From Planctomycetota bacterium (GTDB taxonomy: Bacteria; Planctomycetota; UBA1135; GCA-002686595): a stretch of 60,919 nt of DNA. Each line of letters begins with the position of its first letter. Position 1 is the stretch's first letter. The notes under the pieces were generated by a model. The model did no database searches. It was not told the origin of the DNA and worked only from the letters and a program-made list of their open reading frames with translations. This document shows, in pieces, positions 52,615 to 60,919 of this stretch. The stretch covers positions 1 to 60,919 of the forward strand of contig JACKHS010000021.1 of assembly GCA_020638875.1 (NCBI GenBank), written 5' to 3'. Both the position numbers and the translations under genes were made by a program.

Positions 52615-55600
52615 AGCCGGATAGCTACCTCGGCAGGCGGCTGGGCAGCGTCGTCACTGCGCGAGCGCGCTCGCGGCTGCAGCACGTCCTCGCGCGTGAG
52701 CACGCCGTCGGCGAGCGCGCGCGCGGCAGCGGCCGAGGCGCGCTCTCTCGGCCGCATGGCGGCGTCAGGGCGCTCCTCGGTCGAAGGCGCCGCGCCTCGG
52801 GAATCTGTTGCGGGAGCCTCGTGCAGCCAGACGGGAAGCGCGAGGCGCTCGTCGCAGATCGGCGCCAGTCTTATCGAGCTCGGCGACAGCGCAGCCCGCG
52901 TCGACGCGCGCTCGGCGTTCAGCTCGAGCAGCGCGTCGAGAACTTCGAGCTCAAGCGGCCCCTCGCGCAGGTCCTCGGCAGCAGCGCGCGGCCCGCGCCG
53001 ACGCGGTACCCCCTAGGCCAGGCGGCGAGCACGCGGCGGCGCGCGAGGAAGCGCGCGCGGCGTGCGGCGTCGAGCGCCGGCGCCCGCGCCCTCGACGAGC
53101 CGGCGCGCGGCCCCACCGTCTCGACGCGCTCGCGCAGCTTGCGAACAGCGCCTGGTCATCGTGCAGCGCGTAGAAGACGTGCTGCGCGTCGAGCGCCCTC
53201 GCCCGCCAGCAGCGCAGGCACGCCAGGCGCGGCGTACTCAGCGTCCTCGCCATCGCGCGGCGCAGGCACTCCGGGCAGCAGCGTGACGGCGGCTGTTTGC
53301 TGCCGTGCTGGCGCGCGCGCAGCTCTCGAGCCGGTGCGCGCGGCGGCGCAGAAGCCGCCCTCCGCGAGCGCCTCCTCGAGGCGCTGCGTCGTCGAAGCTC
53401 GACGCGAGAAGACGACCTGTCGCGTGCGCGCGAGCTCGCCCAGGCCTTTGCGACCTCGGCGAAGCGCACGGGGTCGGAGTTCGAAGGCGCCTCGTCGAGC
53501 AGGATCGGCAGCTCGGCGCCGCGCTCACTACTCGTGCGCGACGGCGAGGCGCAGCGCGAGCTGGAGCTGCGCCAGCGTGCCGCTCGACAGCTCGTGCGGC
53601 TCGCGCGTCGCGCCGCCCGCCTCGCGCACGACGAAGGCGCGCTCGCCCTCGCCCGCCTCGAGCGCGTACGCGTGGTGCGTGAAGCGCGCGAACCACTCGC
53701 CAGCGCGGCGCGCAGGATGTCAGGCTCGGCGTGCGCGCGGTGCGCCGCGCACGGACTCAACAGGAGGGCCACGGCCTCGCCCTCGAAGAGCTCCTCGCGC
53801 AGGTCCTCAGGCACCTCGAGCGCCTCGCGCTCGGCGGCGACCGCCTGCTCCGAGCGCGTCGCCAGCGCGCGCGCTCTGCACCTCGACCTTCCGAGCTGCG
53901 CCCAGTCTCCGCCAGCAGCCCCTGCAGGCGAGTCAGCGCGCTGCACCGAGCTCGGCATGACGGCTCAGCGCCGCGCGCAGCTCGAGCGCCGCGCCGCCGG
54001 CCGGTCGGCGAGCTGCTTCTCGAGGCCGGCGACGGCGTACGTGCGCGCCTCGCGCCGCGCGCGCCTGCCTCAGCCCACAGCGCGAGCTGCTGCACGCGCT
54101 GCGCAAAACGCCACGCGGTCCTCGTCGGCGACGCCAGCGCGCGCGAAGAAGGCTCGCGGCGCCTGCGCTCCTGCTCGGCCGCGCGCGCAACCTGCTGCCG
54201 GGCGCGCTCAGCGCGGCCGCGGTAGATGCAGGCGCGCTCCGGCGCTCCCTGGCTGCGACGCGCGAGCTCCTCGCGAGTCGCGGCGAGCCACCGCGTCGGC
54301 CAGGCGCGAGCGCAGGCGGCGCGAGCAGCTCGCGCGGCGGCGGCGAAGCAGGCGCCCGCGCTCGGCGACGAGCTCGTTCCGCGCGGCCTGCGCGAGCGCC
54401 AGGTCGTGGTTCGCGAGCGCGCGCAACCGCACGCGCTCAGCCACGGCAACGCAGCGCGAGCGTAGCGAGCTCAGGCGCTGAAGGCCGCGCGTCGCACAGC
54501 GCGCGAGCTCCACCTCGGCCTCAGCGAGGTGGCCCGCGCGTGCGCGGCACCTCCTCACGCGCAGCGCGGTGCGCGGCAGCCTGCGCGTCGGGGCCAGGCG
54601 CGGCAGCCCGCGCGCAGCGCGAGCACGGAAACCACGCGACGAGGCCCGCGCCGGCAGCGCGGACAGCAGGGCGTGACGGCGAGCGCCAGCGCGGCGGCGA
54701 CGACCAGCGCGAGCACGAGCCAGAGCAGACCAGCCGCGCGCTCCGGCTCCGGCGCCGCGGGCAGCTCGGGCTCGACGCGCCTCGGCCTGCTACACGCGCT
54801 CGCGGGCGGCGTCGCGCGCGCAGCGCGCGTCGGCACCTGCCGCGCTCGCGCCCGACGTGCTCAGGCGCGGCGCGCGGCCTCCCGAGCGCAGACAGGCCGT
54901 CGCCGGCCTCGGAGGAGAGCCGCGGCGGCCTGGCCGAGTCGGTCTTCGCGACGCCCAGCGCGTGGTCGGGGGCGACAGGCTTCTCGTGGTAGCTCGCAGG
55001 GCTCGCGAGCAGCGCAGACGCGACGGGCTCCTCGAGCTGCGCCGCGCGCGCTCGGCCTGCGTAGCCTCAGCGAGAGTCGTCCTCGGCGGCCTTCACGCCG
55101 ACCGCGCCTCGCGCAGCTCGCCGCTCGAGCGCGTCGAGGCTCGTCCAGCGCGCGCCCGCTCCAGCTTCGCGGGGCCGTCCGGGGTACGCGTCGAGCTCGC
55201 GCTTCGAGCGCCGCCAGCTCGGCGCCTGCGCCGACTCGTGCGCCAGCCGGCGAGCCCAGGTCGCGCGCCGCCGCGCTGGCCACCACGCGCTCGGCGACGC
55301 GCTCAGCCGAGGCCGCGCTCGCTGCGCGAAGAGCCTTGCGCTCCTCCAGCTTCGCGCGCGCGCGCTGCGCTCGCGCCACGCCTTTCTCGCCGCGCCCAGC
55401 CGCGCTCGTCAGGCGCTTCTCGCCCGCGCCCACGGCGGCGAGGTCGTAGCCAGCCGCAGCTCCTTCTGGATCTCGTGCTCGACGACGGCCTCGGTGCCGT
55501 CGCCGCTGCAGGAAGTCGTCGACCGCGAGGTGAAGCAGCGTCGGAAGCGCGCCTCAGGCAGGCCAGCCGGTGCGCTCGGCGTCTAGCGCGGCGCGTCGCC

Positions 55601-55821
55601 GGTCTCGCGCACAGCCTCGTAGCGCTGCGCACCGTCGCGCCACAGCCCGCGCGCCTCGCCGCAGAACTCTCCTCGCCCACAGGGCGCGCGCACCGCGCAC
55701 CAGCTCGTCTTGCCCGAGCCGTTGGGGCCCTCGACGACGTTCCAGGCCGGGCGCAGGCTCCGAGCGTGATCGAGCGCGCCAGGCCAGCGAGCAGCAGGAG
55801 CTCGAGCCGTTCGAGGTTCAC
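52615..55821 (-). pseudogene. SbcC/SMC-like ATPase, heavily frameshifted
   Basis: The start is GTG at 55821, overlapping the SbcD-like stop as GTGA. The opening NLERLELLLL and, one frame over, VVEGPNGSGKTSW (55707-55730 on the plus strand) give the Walker A site of an SbcC/SMC/Rad50-type ATPase. About 2 kb of Arg/Ala/Glu-rich coiled-coil-like sequence follows in changing frames. Near the C-terminus ELPILLDEAPSNSDPVRFAEVAKA is a convincing Walker B/D-loop region (DEAPSNSD). It is followed by FYALHDDQALFASCAS and a helix-hairpin-helix-like LADGVLTREDVL. The frame changes every 40-150 bases, so I cannot give a translation. With the companion it would form a DNA end-processing nuclease. The 3' end is uncertain because a truncated MITE abuts it. 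Confidence 0.6.
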
Positions 55822-57130
55822 GCCGTCACCTCCGCCGTCGCGGCCGCGCACCGCCGCTGTTCAGACACTTGCGCAGGGCGCGCCAGGCCCTGCTGCTCGA
55901 GCAGCTCGCGCACCTCGTCGTCGCTCGCCTGCGCGGGCGGCAGCAGCGCGAGCCAGCGCAGGCGCGGCCTCCGCAAGCGCTCGCGCGCCGCGGCGGCGAG
56001 CTCGTGCGCGTCGGCGTCGCCCGACGCAGCGCTTGCACGCCGTCGCGCGAGCAGCGCCGCCAGGTCGTTGCCGCGCGCAGGCGCTCAAGATCCCCACGCG
56101 CGGCGTGGTCGCGTCGCCCTTGTCGAAGCCGTAGACGCGTCGTCAGGCAGCGGCTCGGCTTCGAGCCGCCTGCGCCGCGGCAGCGCGGCAGCCAGCTCCG
56201 CCAGCGCGAGCTCCAGTCTCCCCACCAGCCGCAGCCGCACGGCGACGACGCGCGCCAGCGCCCGCCGCCGAGGCCGAGCTCGCCATTGCAGCGCCTGCCA
56301 CGCGGTGCAGCGCGACCTCGACAGCCACGCGGTCGGCGCACGCGGAGACGTCGACGTCGAGCGCCTCATGTACCCACAGGCGAGCGGGGCTGCTCGAGGT
56401 GCCACGCGCCCGCGCGGCTCGGCGACCACAGGCCCGTGCACGCCAGCTCGCCGGGTCAAGCGCGACAGGCGAGCCGGGTAGCCAGGCGGGCGGCCGCCGG
56501 TGCCGATCGACAGCGCGTGGACGTGGCCGAGGAACCAGGCCGAAGGCCGAGCTGCTCGAGCGCGCGCCGCGACGCGGCCATGGCAGCTCGCGCTCGCGTC
56601 GAAGCTCGCCGTGCAGCAGGCCGACCGTGCGCAGGTCGTCGTCGAGCGCCGTCGTCGTAGCGCCCGGCGCGCCTGCGCGCTCGTCAGCGTGTCGAGGCAG
56701 GCTGGCCTCGCAAGCGCGCGTCGAGGGAACGACCAGCCGAGCACGCGCGCGGTCAGCTCGCCTTCGCAGCGCACGACGTGCGTGGACCAGCGGCCGCACG
56801 CAGCCGAGCAGGTGCGTCAGGCAGCTCGTCCGCCAGCGCGGCAGCTCGCGCACGTCGTAGGTTGCCAGCCACCGCGACGAGGTCGATGCCCGCCTCGCGC
56901 AGCCGCCGCGCGCCGGCGAGCAGCTCGCCGTAGGCCTCGAGCGCGCCGTTCGCGCTCTCGACCACGTCGCCGGCGAGCAGCACCGCGTCGACCTCGCGCG
57001 CGATGGCCGTCTCGACCACCTCGCCCCAGGTCTCGCGCGGCCCGAGCCCGTCGGGCGCGCCGAGCGGCAGCCGCGACGGCCGCCGACCGAGGTGCATGTC
57101 ACCGACGCAGAGGAGCCGGGCTTCGGGCAT
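55818..57130 (-). pseudogene. SbcD-like metallophosphoesterase, heavily frameshifted
   Basis: The ATG at 57130 starts MPEARLLCVGDMHLGRRPS, the first metal motif (DxH) of SbcD/Mre11 nucleases. LLAGDVVESANGALEAYGELL gives the second (GDxx). The third should read GNHD: the sequence GGCAACCTACGACGTGCGC has an extra T inside what should be GGCAACCACGACGTG, so the frame breaks exactly there. Farther on, GELTARVLGWSFP and WFLGHVHALSIGTGGRPPGYP (the GHVH motif) are found in other frames. Amino-acid blocks between breaks are well preserved. TATGCT ends six bases before the ATG. The pair SbcD-SbcC processes DNA ends and hairpins; as read here it would be inactive. Confidence 0.7.
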
Positions 57131-57136
57131 GCGGGC

Positions 57137-57142
57137 AGCATA
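57137..57142 (-). promoter_or_regulatory. -10-like TATGCT, 6 nt before the SbcD-like start
   Basis: On the minus strand GTATGCT-GCCCGC-ATG, six-base spacing and no Shine-Dalgarno sequence. The promoter box is kept although the gene is broken. Confidence 0.45.
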
Positions 57143-57166
57143 CGCACTCGCCGAGCGGAGTCACCG

Positions 57167-57427
57167 TACGGAGTCGCACACCGCCCAGGGGGTGTCCCCC
57201 AATTCGTGCCGCAGCAGGGACCGGCGGGCGTGGCCCGGCGCGGGCCGCCGAGGTGGTCCGGTCCTCCACGGGGGGCCTCCCGCCGGTCACGCCGGGGCGC
57301 GTCGCGCCCGTCGTGCTGCGGCACGACCTGCCAGGTGTCCCCTGGGTGGTGTGCGACTCCGTAGGGGCGCGCGACTCCGTAGGGGCGCGACCTGCCAGGT
57401 GTCCCCTGGGTGGTGTGCGACTCCGTA
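57167..57427. repeat. MITE-like inverted-repeat element, first copy
   Basis: Bounded by TACGGAGTCGCACACC at the left and GGTGTGCGACTCCGTA at the right; the inverted arms extend about 50 bases (through CAGGGG and GTGCCGCAGCA) with a few mismatches. The right arm is duplicated in direct orientation with a 64-base spacing (ends at 57363 and 57427) and a partial third copy ends at 57381. TA at both ends may be a target duplication. No gene. The remaining 130 bases to the next gene show nothing recognisable. Confidence 0.75.
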
Positions 57428-57558
57428 GGGGCGGGGGATCGGGACCTGGAGCGGGGGACGGACCTGGACGGGTCCGATGCTACTGGCCCGCCGCGAGGGC
57501 GCCAGGGAGCGCGGCGGCGGAGCCCGCCGGGGAGCTCCGCGCCAACGGCCGCGCGACC

Positions 57559-57891
57559 TCAGGCCTGCGCCGCGCCGAACAGCGCCGCGGTGACCGCGGC
57601 GCGCGCGCTCACGTCGACGCCGCGCCACTCGAGCGCGGCGGCGGGCGCCAGCGCGAGGCCGAGCTCCTGCCGCACGACGAGCGCGAGGCGGCGCGCCGAG
57701 CGCTCGAGCGAGGTCTCGAGGGCGTACTTGTCCTCGAGCAGGCCGCGGTACTCGTTCCAGTACACGAAGAGGCCCGCGCGGTAGACCTCCTTCACGTCGA
57801 CCTCGCGCGTCGGGGCGAGGCGCAGCGCGAGCCTGCCGGGCGCCTCGAGCAGCACCGCCTCGACGATCAGCTCTCCCAGCTCCTGCGTCAT
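57559..57891 (-). CDS. Small hypothetical protein, 110 aa
   Basis: 110 residues from ATG at 57891: ELGELIVEAVLLEAPGRLALRLAPTREVDVKEVYRAGLFVYWNEYRGLLEDKY followed by a basic amphipathic helix (LERSARRLALVVRQELGLAL). A beta-strand then alpha-helix pattern with conserved-looking Tyr, Trp and Asp suggests a real small soluble protein. I cannot assign a family. A TACGAT hexamer lies 12 bases before the ATG. It is divergent from the beta-barrel-like gene and downstream of an inverted-repeat element. Confidence 0.55.
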   Translation of the reverse strand: MTQELGELIVEAVLLEAPGRLALRLAPTREVDVKEVYRAGLFVYWNEYRGLLEDKYALETSLERSARRLALVVRQELGLALAPAAALEWRGVDVSARAAVTAALFGAAQA

Positions 57892-58126
57892 GGCGTGGTC
57901 GGGATCGTACGTCGCGCGCCCTCGCCGCGCGCGGGTCGCGCGGCGTCCGTGCACACGAACGCGAGCAGAGAAACGGCTCCGCAGGTGGGCGCAAGGGAGC
58001 GCGGCGCGAGCGCGCCTCGCGCTGAACCGCGCGCGCGCGTCGTCGTTGGCGCGGGCTCGTCCCCGCGCCCCCCAGCGCGTCCCCAGCCCGCAGCCTACGC
58101 GCCGCATCATCGAAGAAGGAAGGAAG

Positions 58127-59062
58127 ATGAACTCAGCACCCGAGCTGCTCGCCGCCGTGCTCGTCGCGACCGGCCTCGCCGCGCACGCCTCCGCCCAGGT
58201 CGTCAACCCCGCCGACGCGCAGCGCTCGGCCCAGGAGAGCCAGCAGGACGCCGACGCGTCCACGCAGCAGGCCGCCGGCGGCGAGCCCTACGACGGGCGC
58301 CACTCGTGGGAGCTGCCGCCCACCGTCGTGCGCGGCGCGCGACTGCCGCAGCTCGTCGAGGAGGACCTGATCGGCGACTACGGTCAGCCGCGCTGGACGG
58401 CGCGGCGCCTGTTCCCCTCGACGCGCGTCTACGTGCGCCCCGCCGGGCAGATCGAGTTCGAGCACTGGACGCGCATCAAGGTGCCCAAGGAGGGCCGCTC
58501 GACCACCGAGACGAGCTACGAGCTCGAGCTCGGCCTGCCCCACCGCTTCCAGTTCGACCTCTACTACGTCACCGAGCAGGACGGCTCGCAGGGCGACCTC
58601 GACGTCTCCGAGCAGAAGTACGAGCTGCGCTACGCCTTCGCCGACTGGGGCGAGCTCTGGATGAACCCGACCGGCTACGTCGAGTACGTCTCGCGCGGCG
58701 GCAAGTCCGACAAGGTCGAGCTCAAGCTGCTGCTCGGCGACGAGGTCGCGCCCGGCTGGCACTTCGGCACCAACCTCGTCTGGGAGCACGAGCTCGGCGA
58801 CAGCCTCGAGAACGAGTACGGCATCACCGCGGGCCTCGCGCACACGATGATCGACCAGAAGCTCTCGCTCGGCGCCGAGATGAAGCTCGCCTTCCTCGAC
58901 GAGCACTCCGACCGCGGCAACTACGCGAAGGAGCTCGAGGTCGGCCCCTCGCTGCAGTACCGCCCCGTGCCGCAGATGCACCTCGACGTCGCCCCGCTGA
59001 TCGGCATCGGCGCCGACTCGCGCAGGGCCGACATCTACATCGTCTGGGGCTGGGAGTTCTAG
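58127..59062 (+). CDS. Outer-membrane beta-barrel-like protein
   Basis: 311 residues after GAAGAAGGAAGGAAG, a good ribosome binding site. The signal peptide is LLAAVLVATGLAAHASAQ, cut after ASA. A Gln/Asp/Ala-rich linker leads to a beta-rich part of alternating strands with aromatic girdle-like residues: RRLFPSTRVYVRPAGQIEFEHW, YELELGLPHRFQFDLYYVTEQ, KYELRYAFADWGELWMNPTGYVEYVSRGG, WHFGTNLVWEHELG. It ends in an aromatic residue (YIVWGWEF), as outer-membrane barrel proteins do. It probably forms a barrel of 10-12 strands. The substrate is not known. Confidence 0.7.
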   Translation: MNSAPELLAAVLVATGLAAHASAQVVNPADAQRSAQESQQDADASTQQAAGGEPYDGRHSWELPPTVVRGARLPQLVEEDLIGDYGQPRWTARRLFPSTRVYVRPAGQIEFEHWTRIKVPKEGRSTTETSYELELGLPHRFQFDLYYVTEQDGSQGDLDVSEQKYELRYAFADWGELWMNPTGYVEYVSRGGKSDKVELKLLLGDEVAPGWHFGTNLVWEHELGDSLENEYGITAGLAHTMIDQKLSLGAEMKLAFLDEHSDRGNYAKELEVGPSLQYRPVPQMHLDVAPLIGIGADSRRADIYIVWGWEF

Positions 59063-59093
59063 GTCGCCCGCGGGCGCTCCGCCGTTGCGCTCC

Positions 59094-59265
59094 TACGGAG
59101 TCGCACACCACTTGGGTAGCCCACCCGCAGAACGTGCCGCACCATCCCCGGGATCGCGGACGGAAGCCGCGCTGGAGGGATCAGGGGTGCGACTCCCGCG
59201 TTCTCCCACCGAAGTTGCTACGGCACGACTTCAGAAGGACCGTGTGGGTGGTGTGCGACTCCGTA
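59094..59265. repeat. MITE-like inverted-repeat element, second copy
   Basis: TACGGAGTCGCACACCAC at 59094 and its inverse GTGGTGTGCGACTCCGTA ending at 59265 enclose 172 bases. GTGCCG and CGGCAC are a second, inner pair. Internal sequence differs from the copy at 57167 but the termini are the same. TA at both ends. No gene. It lies between two plus-strand genes, downstream of the beta-barrel-like gene. Confidence 0.75.
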
Positions 59266-59347
59266 TCTTATCTATGACCCTGGGCCTCCCGTGGCGCGAC
59301 ACGTCCTCGGGACGACCCCGAGGTGGCGCGCCGCTCGGCGGTCGTCC

Positions 59348-59353
59348 TATCCT
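59348..59353 (+). promoter_or_regulatory. -10-like TATCCT, 6 nt before start codon
   Basis: TATCCT-GTCCCC-ATG; exact six-base spacing to the ATG at 59360 and no Shine-Dalgarno sequence. Confidence 0.45.
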
Positions 59354-59359
59354 GTCCCC

Positions 59360-60547
59360 ATGAGACGCCCGCGGACTCCGATCTGCTTCCTGTGGTCGGT
59401 GCTCGCGGCGGCGTGCGCCTCCACGTCGCCCGCGCCTCCGAGCCCGCGCCTGATGGCTGAGTGGGAGCCTGCCCTCGGGACGCTGATCGTCCATCCGTTG
59501 GCGCTGCCGGACGCGCTGGTCGCCGACCTCGGGCACGAGGCGACGCTCTACGTGCTGGTGCAGGCCGACCGCGCGGAGGAGGCGCGCGCCGAGCTTGCGG
59601 AGCTCGGCCTCGAGCCGGCCTCCTACGCGCTGCTGTCGACGCCGGCCAGGAGTCCGTGGACGCGCGACTGGGGCCCGCACCAGGTCGTCGCCCCGGGAGG
59701 CCACCGCGTGCTCGTCGACCACGTCTTCCGCGGCTACCCCTGGGTACCCGCCGAGTGCACGGTCGCCGACGTCTCGTACGGCTGGGACATGAGCGGCGAG
59801 GACGACGCGGTCCCGGCGCTGGCCTCGGCGCTAGACCTCGAGACGGTCCTGCTGCCCGCCATCGCCACCGGGGGGAACCTCTTGACCGACGGGCACGGCC
59901 GCGCGTTCTGCACCGAGGCCCTGCTGACGGAGAACCTCGCGCAACCCGTGGAGGTGCGCCCGAGGCGCCGCCGGGCTCGCGCCACCGATCCGGAGGCGAG
60001 CGAGGGCGACGGGGAGGCGCCTCCGCCCGCGGCGGTGGGCCCGCTCCGCGCCCCGATCGACGAGACTGCCTTCCGTGAGCTCCTGCGCGAGCGCATGGGC
60101 GTCACCGAGCTCGTCGTCCTCGAGAACACGGAGCCCTTCGGCATCCAGCACATCGACTGCTGGCTCAAGGTGCTCGACCCCGAGACCCTGCTCGTCAAGC
60201 GCGCTCCCGAGGGCCACCCCGAGCACGACCCGATCGAGCGCAACGTCGAGCGCCTCTGCGCGCTGCGCACGCCGTCGGGCGGCACGTATCGAGTCGTCCG
60301 CATCGACTGCCCGCCCTTCGCGGAGGACCGCCTGCCGGCCTACACCAACTCGCTGCGCCTGAACGACGTGGTGCACGTGCCGCTCTACGGCATCGACGCC
60401 GACGCGCGCGCCCTCGAGACCTACCGCGCGGCCCTGCCCGGCTGCGAGGTGCGCGGCTACCCCTTCGACGGCTGGCAGCACTTCGACGCGCTGCACTGCC
60501 GCGCGCGTGCGCTGCACGACGATCCGGCGGGCATCGGGGAGCGCTGA
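59360..60547 (+). CDS. Agmatine deiminase/peptidylarginine deiminase-family lipoprotein
   Basis: 395 residues. The N-terminus ICFLWSVLAAACASTSP carries a lipobox (AAAC), so the protein is exported and lipid-anchored, unusual for agmatine deiminases but known for PPAD-type peptidylarginine deiminases. Pentein residues: SPWTRDWGPHQV (Asp of the guanidinium site), GGNLLTDGHGRAFCTEALLTEN, FGIQHIDCWLKVLD (catalytic His and Asp), NSLRLNDVVHVPLYG and the C-terminal nucleophile Cys in FDALHCRARAL. It should hydrolyse a guanidine group to a ureido group plus ammonia; the substrate is unknown. An insertion of basic and acidic residues (PRRRRARATDPEASEGDGE) lies near residue 205. Leaderless promoter likely. 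Confidence 0.78.
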   Translation: MRRPRTPICFLWSVLAAACASTSPAPPSPRLMAEWEPALGTLIVHPLALPDALVADLGHEATLYVLVQADRAEEARAELAELGLEPASYALLSTPARSPWTRDWGPHQVVAPGGHRVLVDHVFRGYPWVPAECTVADVSYGWDMSGEDDAVPALASALDLETVLLPAIATGGNLLTDGHGRAFCTEALLTENLAQPVEVRPRRRRARATDPEASEGDGEAPPPAAVGPLRAPIDETAFRELLRERMGVTELVVLENTEPFGIQHIDCWLKVLDPETLLVKRAPEGHPEHDPIERNVERLCALRTPSGGTYRVVRIDCPPFAEDRLPAYTNSLRLNDVVHVPLYGIDADARALETYRAALPGCEVRGYPFDGWQHFDALHCRARALHDDPAGIGER

Positions 60548-60611
60548 CGCCTCTCGCGGTCGCGCCCACGGTGCGACCTCGTCAGGACTGGCTTCAGCAC
60601 TCCTCGGCTGG

Positions 60612-60659
60612 CACCCCCGGGGGGTGTGCGAGCCCGAGGTCTCCCGGCGTCCCGGAGAC
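60612..60659. terminator. Two small hairpins between convergent genes
   Basis: CACCCC-CGG-GGGGTG at 60612-60626 and GTCTCC-CGGCGTCCC-GGAGAC at 60639-60659, in the 129-base gap between the lipoprotein gene and pepN. Candidate terminators without a T-run. Confidence 0.45.
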
Positions 60660-60676
60660 GGCCGGGGCGCGCGGGC

Positions 60677-60919
60677 TCACCCCACCGCCTTGCTCGCCTT
60701 CTCGAACACGTCCTTCGACAGCCCCTCCGTGCCGAGGACCCGCTGCAGCTCGGCGCGCATGAGGTCCTGACGCTTCGCGTCCAGCCGGCGCCAACCCAGC
60801 AGCGGGTCGATCAAGCGTGAGGCGAGCTGGGGGTTGATCGAGTCGGCCTCGATCACGCGGTCGGCGAGGAAGCGATACCCGCTCCCGTCCGCCGCGTGGA
60901 ACGCCGCCGGGTTGCCGCT
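60677..60919 (-). CDS. pepN: Aminopeptidase N, C-terminal fragment
   Basis: Only the last 80 residues are in the window; the 5' part lies beyond the right edge. The sequence SGNPAAFHAADGSGYRFLADRV, SINPQLASRLIDPLLGWRR and LDAKRQDLMRAELQRVL closely follows the C-terminal helical domain of E. coli-type PepN (the DUF3458 region), where NPAGFHAKDGSGY and RYDAKRQEKMRAAL occur in the same places. M1 zinc aminopeptidases remove N-terminal residues from peptides in the cytoplasm. The catalytic HExxH site is in the missing part, so activity cannot be judged. Confidence 0.88.
   Translation of the reverse strand, partial: SGNPAAFHAADGSGYRFLADRVIEADSINPQLASRLIDPLLGWRRLDAKRQDLMRAELQRVLGTEGLSKDVFEKASKAVG

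Noticed and set aside
52951..53958. Independent 335-aa gene
   Set aside because: It contains the Walker B/D-loop part of the SbcC-like protein, flanked by out-of-frame sequence, so it is a fragment of the broken gene.
57326..57427. CRISPR-like short repeats
   Set aside because: The copies are direct duplications of one arm of an inverted-repeat element, with no spacer pattern or cas genes.

Overview
The window is very GC-rich bacterial DNA (by eye well above 70% G+C) with strong codon bias. It holds about 43 protein-coding loci and no rRNA, tRNA, CRISPR array or intact transposase gene that I can see. The mix of content fits a deep-branching Planctomycetota genome or metagenome bin: several secreted carboxypeptidase-regulatory-like (CnaB-fold) proteins, PQQ-type beta-propellers, lipoproteins, an EF-G away from any ribosomal operon, and a class I HMG-CoA reductase. 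Myxococcota-like lineages cannot be excluded. The assignment rests on gene flavour, not on a marker phylogeny.

Layout. 0-4.5 kb (minus strand): a truncated membrane protein, two unknown proteins linked by a duplicated gene start, a 74-aa protein, an SF0329-like protein and a compact hicA-hicB-XRE toxin-antitoxin-type cluster whose hicA is frameshifted. 5.1-8.9 kb: a DnaE-type polymerase alpha subunit. 9-19.3 kb: four paralogous envelope proteins of repeated beta-sandwich modules, with one PQQ-like propeller gene opposed among them. 19.4-24.5 kb: a DDAH-like amidinohydrolase, a protein with four Myb/SANT-like repeats, PTS enzyme I and a coiled-coil membrane protein. 24.6-34 kb (minus strand): Tex, a DJ-1/PfpI-like protein lacking the nucleophile Cys, a propeller, EF-G, and an HMG-CoA reductase coupled to an M23-like membrane protein. 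34.8-42.8 kb: an orphan DNA methyltransferase, guanine deaminase, an M14 peptidase coupled to a YwqK-like lipoprotein, and a tight three-gene operon (nitroreductase-methyltransferase fusion, RimK ATP-grasp ligase, AstE/AspA-type deacylase). 43-52.5 kb: a vWA/HEAT protein, a TPMT-like methyltransferase, a DUF5696-like lipoprotein, a B12-binding radical SAM protein, PdxA and a lipoprotein; several carry frameshifts. 52.6-57.1 kb: an SbcC-SbcD-like pair broken by very many indels. 57.5-60.9 kb: a small conserved protein, a beta-barrel-like protein, a lipoprotein of the agmatine deiminase family and the C-terminus of aminopeptidase N.

Three themes cross the window. First, intergenic spaces are colonised by at least four families of long inverted repeats (MITE-like or BIME-like), at 34.0-34.8, 42.9, 45.3-45.7, 52.5, 57.2 and 59.1 kb, plus a 20-bp hairpin repeat array at 20.3 kb whose stems co-vary. 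Second, many genes lacking a Shine-Dalgarno sequence have a TANNNT hexamer ending 6-8 nt before the start codon, which predicts leaderless mRNAs; coupled genes instead overlap by GTGA or ATGA. Third, frameshifts rise from about 43 kb to 57 kb and concentrate in the SbcCD locus, which lies between two repeat elements. Assembly error and real decay cannot be told apart from this sequence alone.

The strongest candidates for something undescribed are the nitroreductase-methyltransferase/RimK/deacylase operon, the four-repeat SANT-like protein, the co-varying hairpin array and the palindromic element families.
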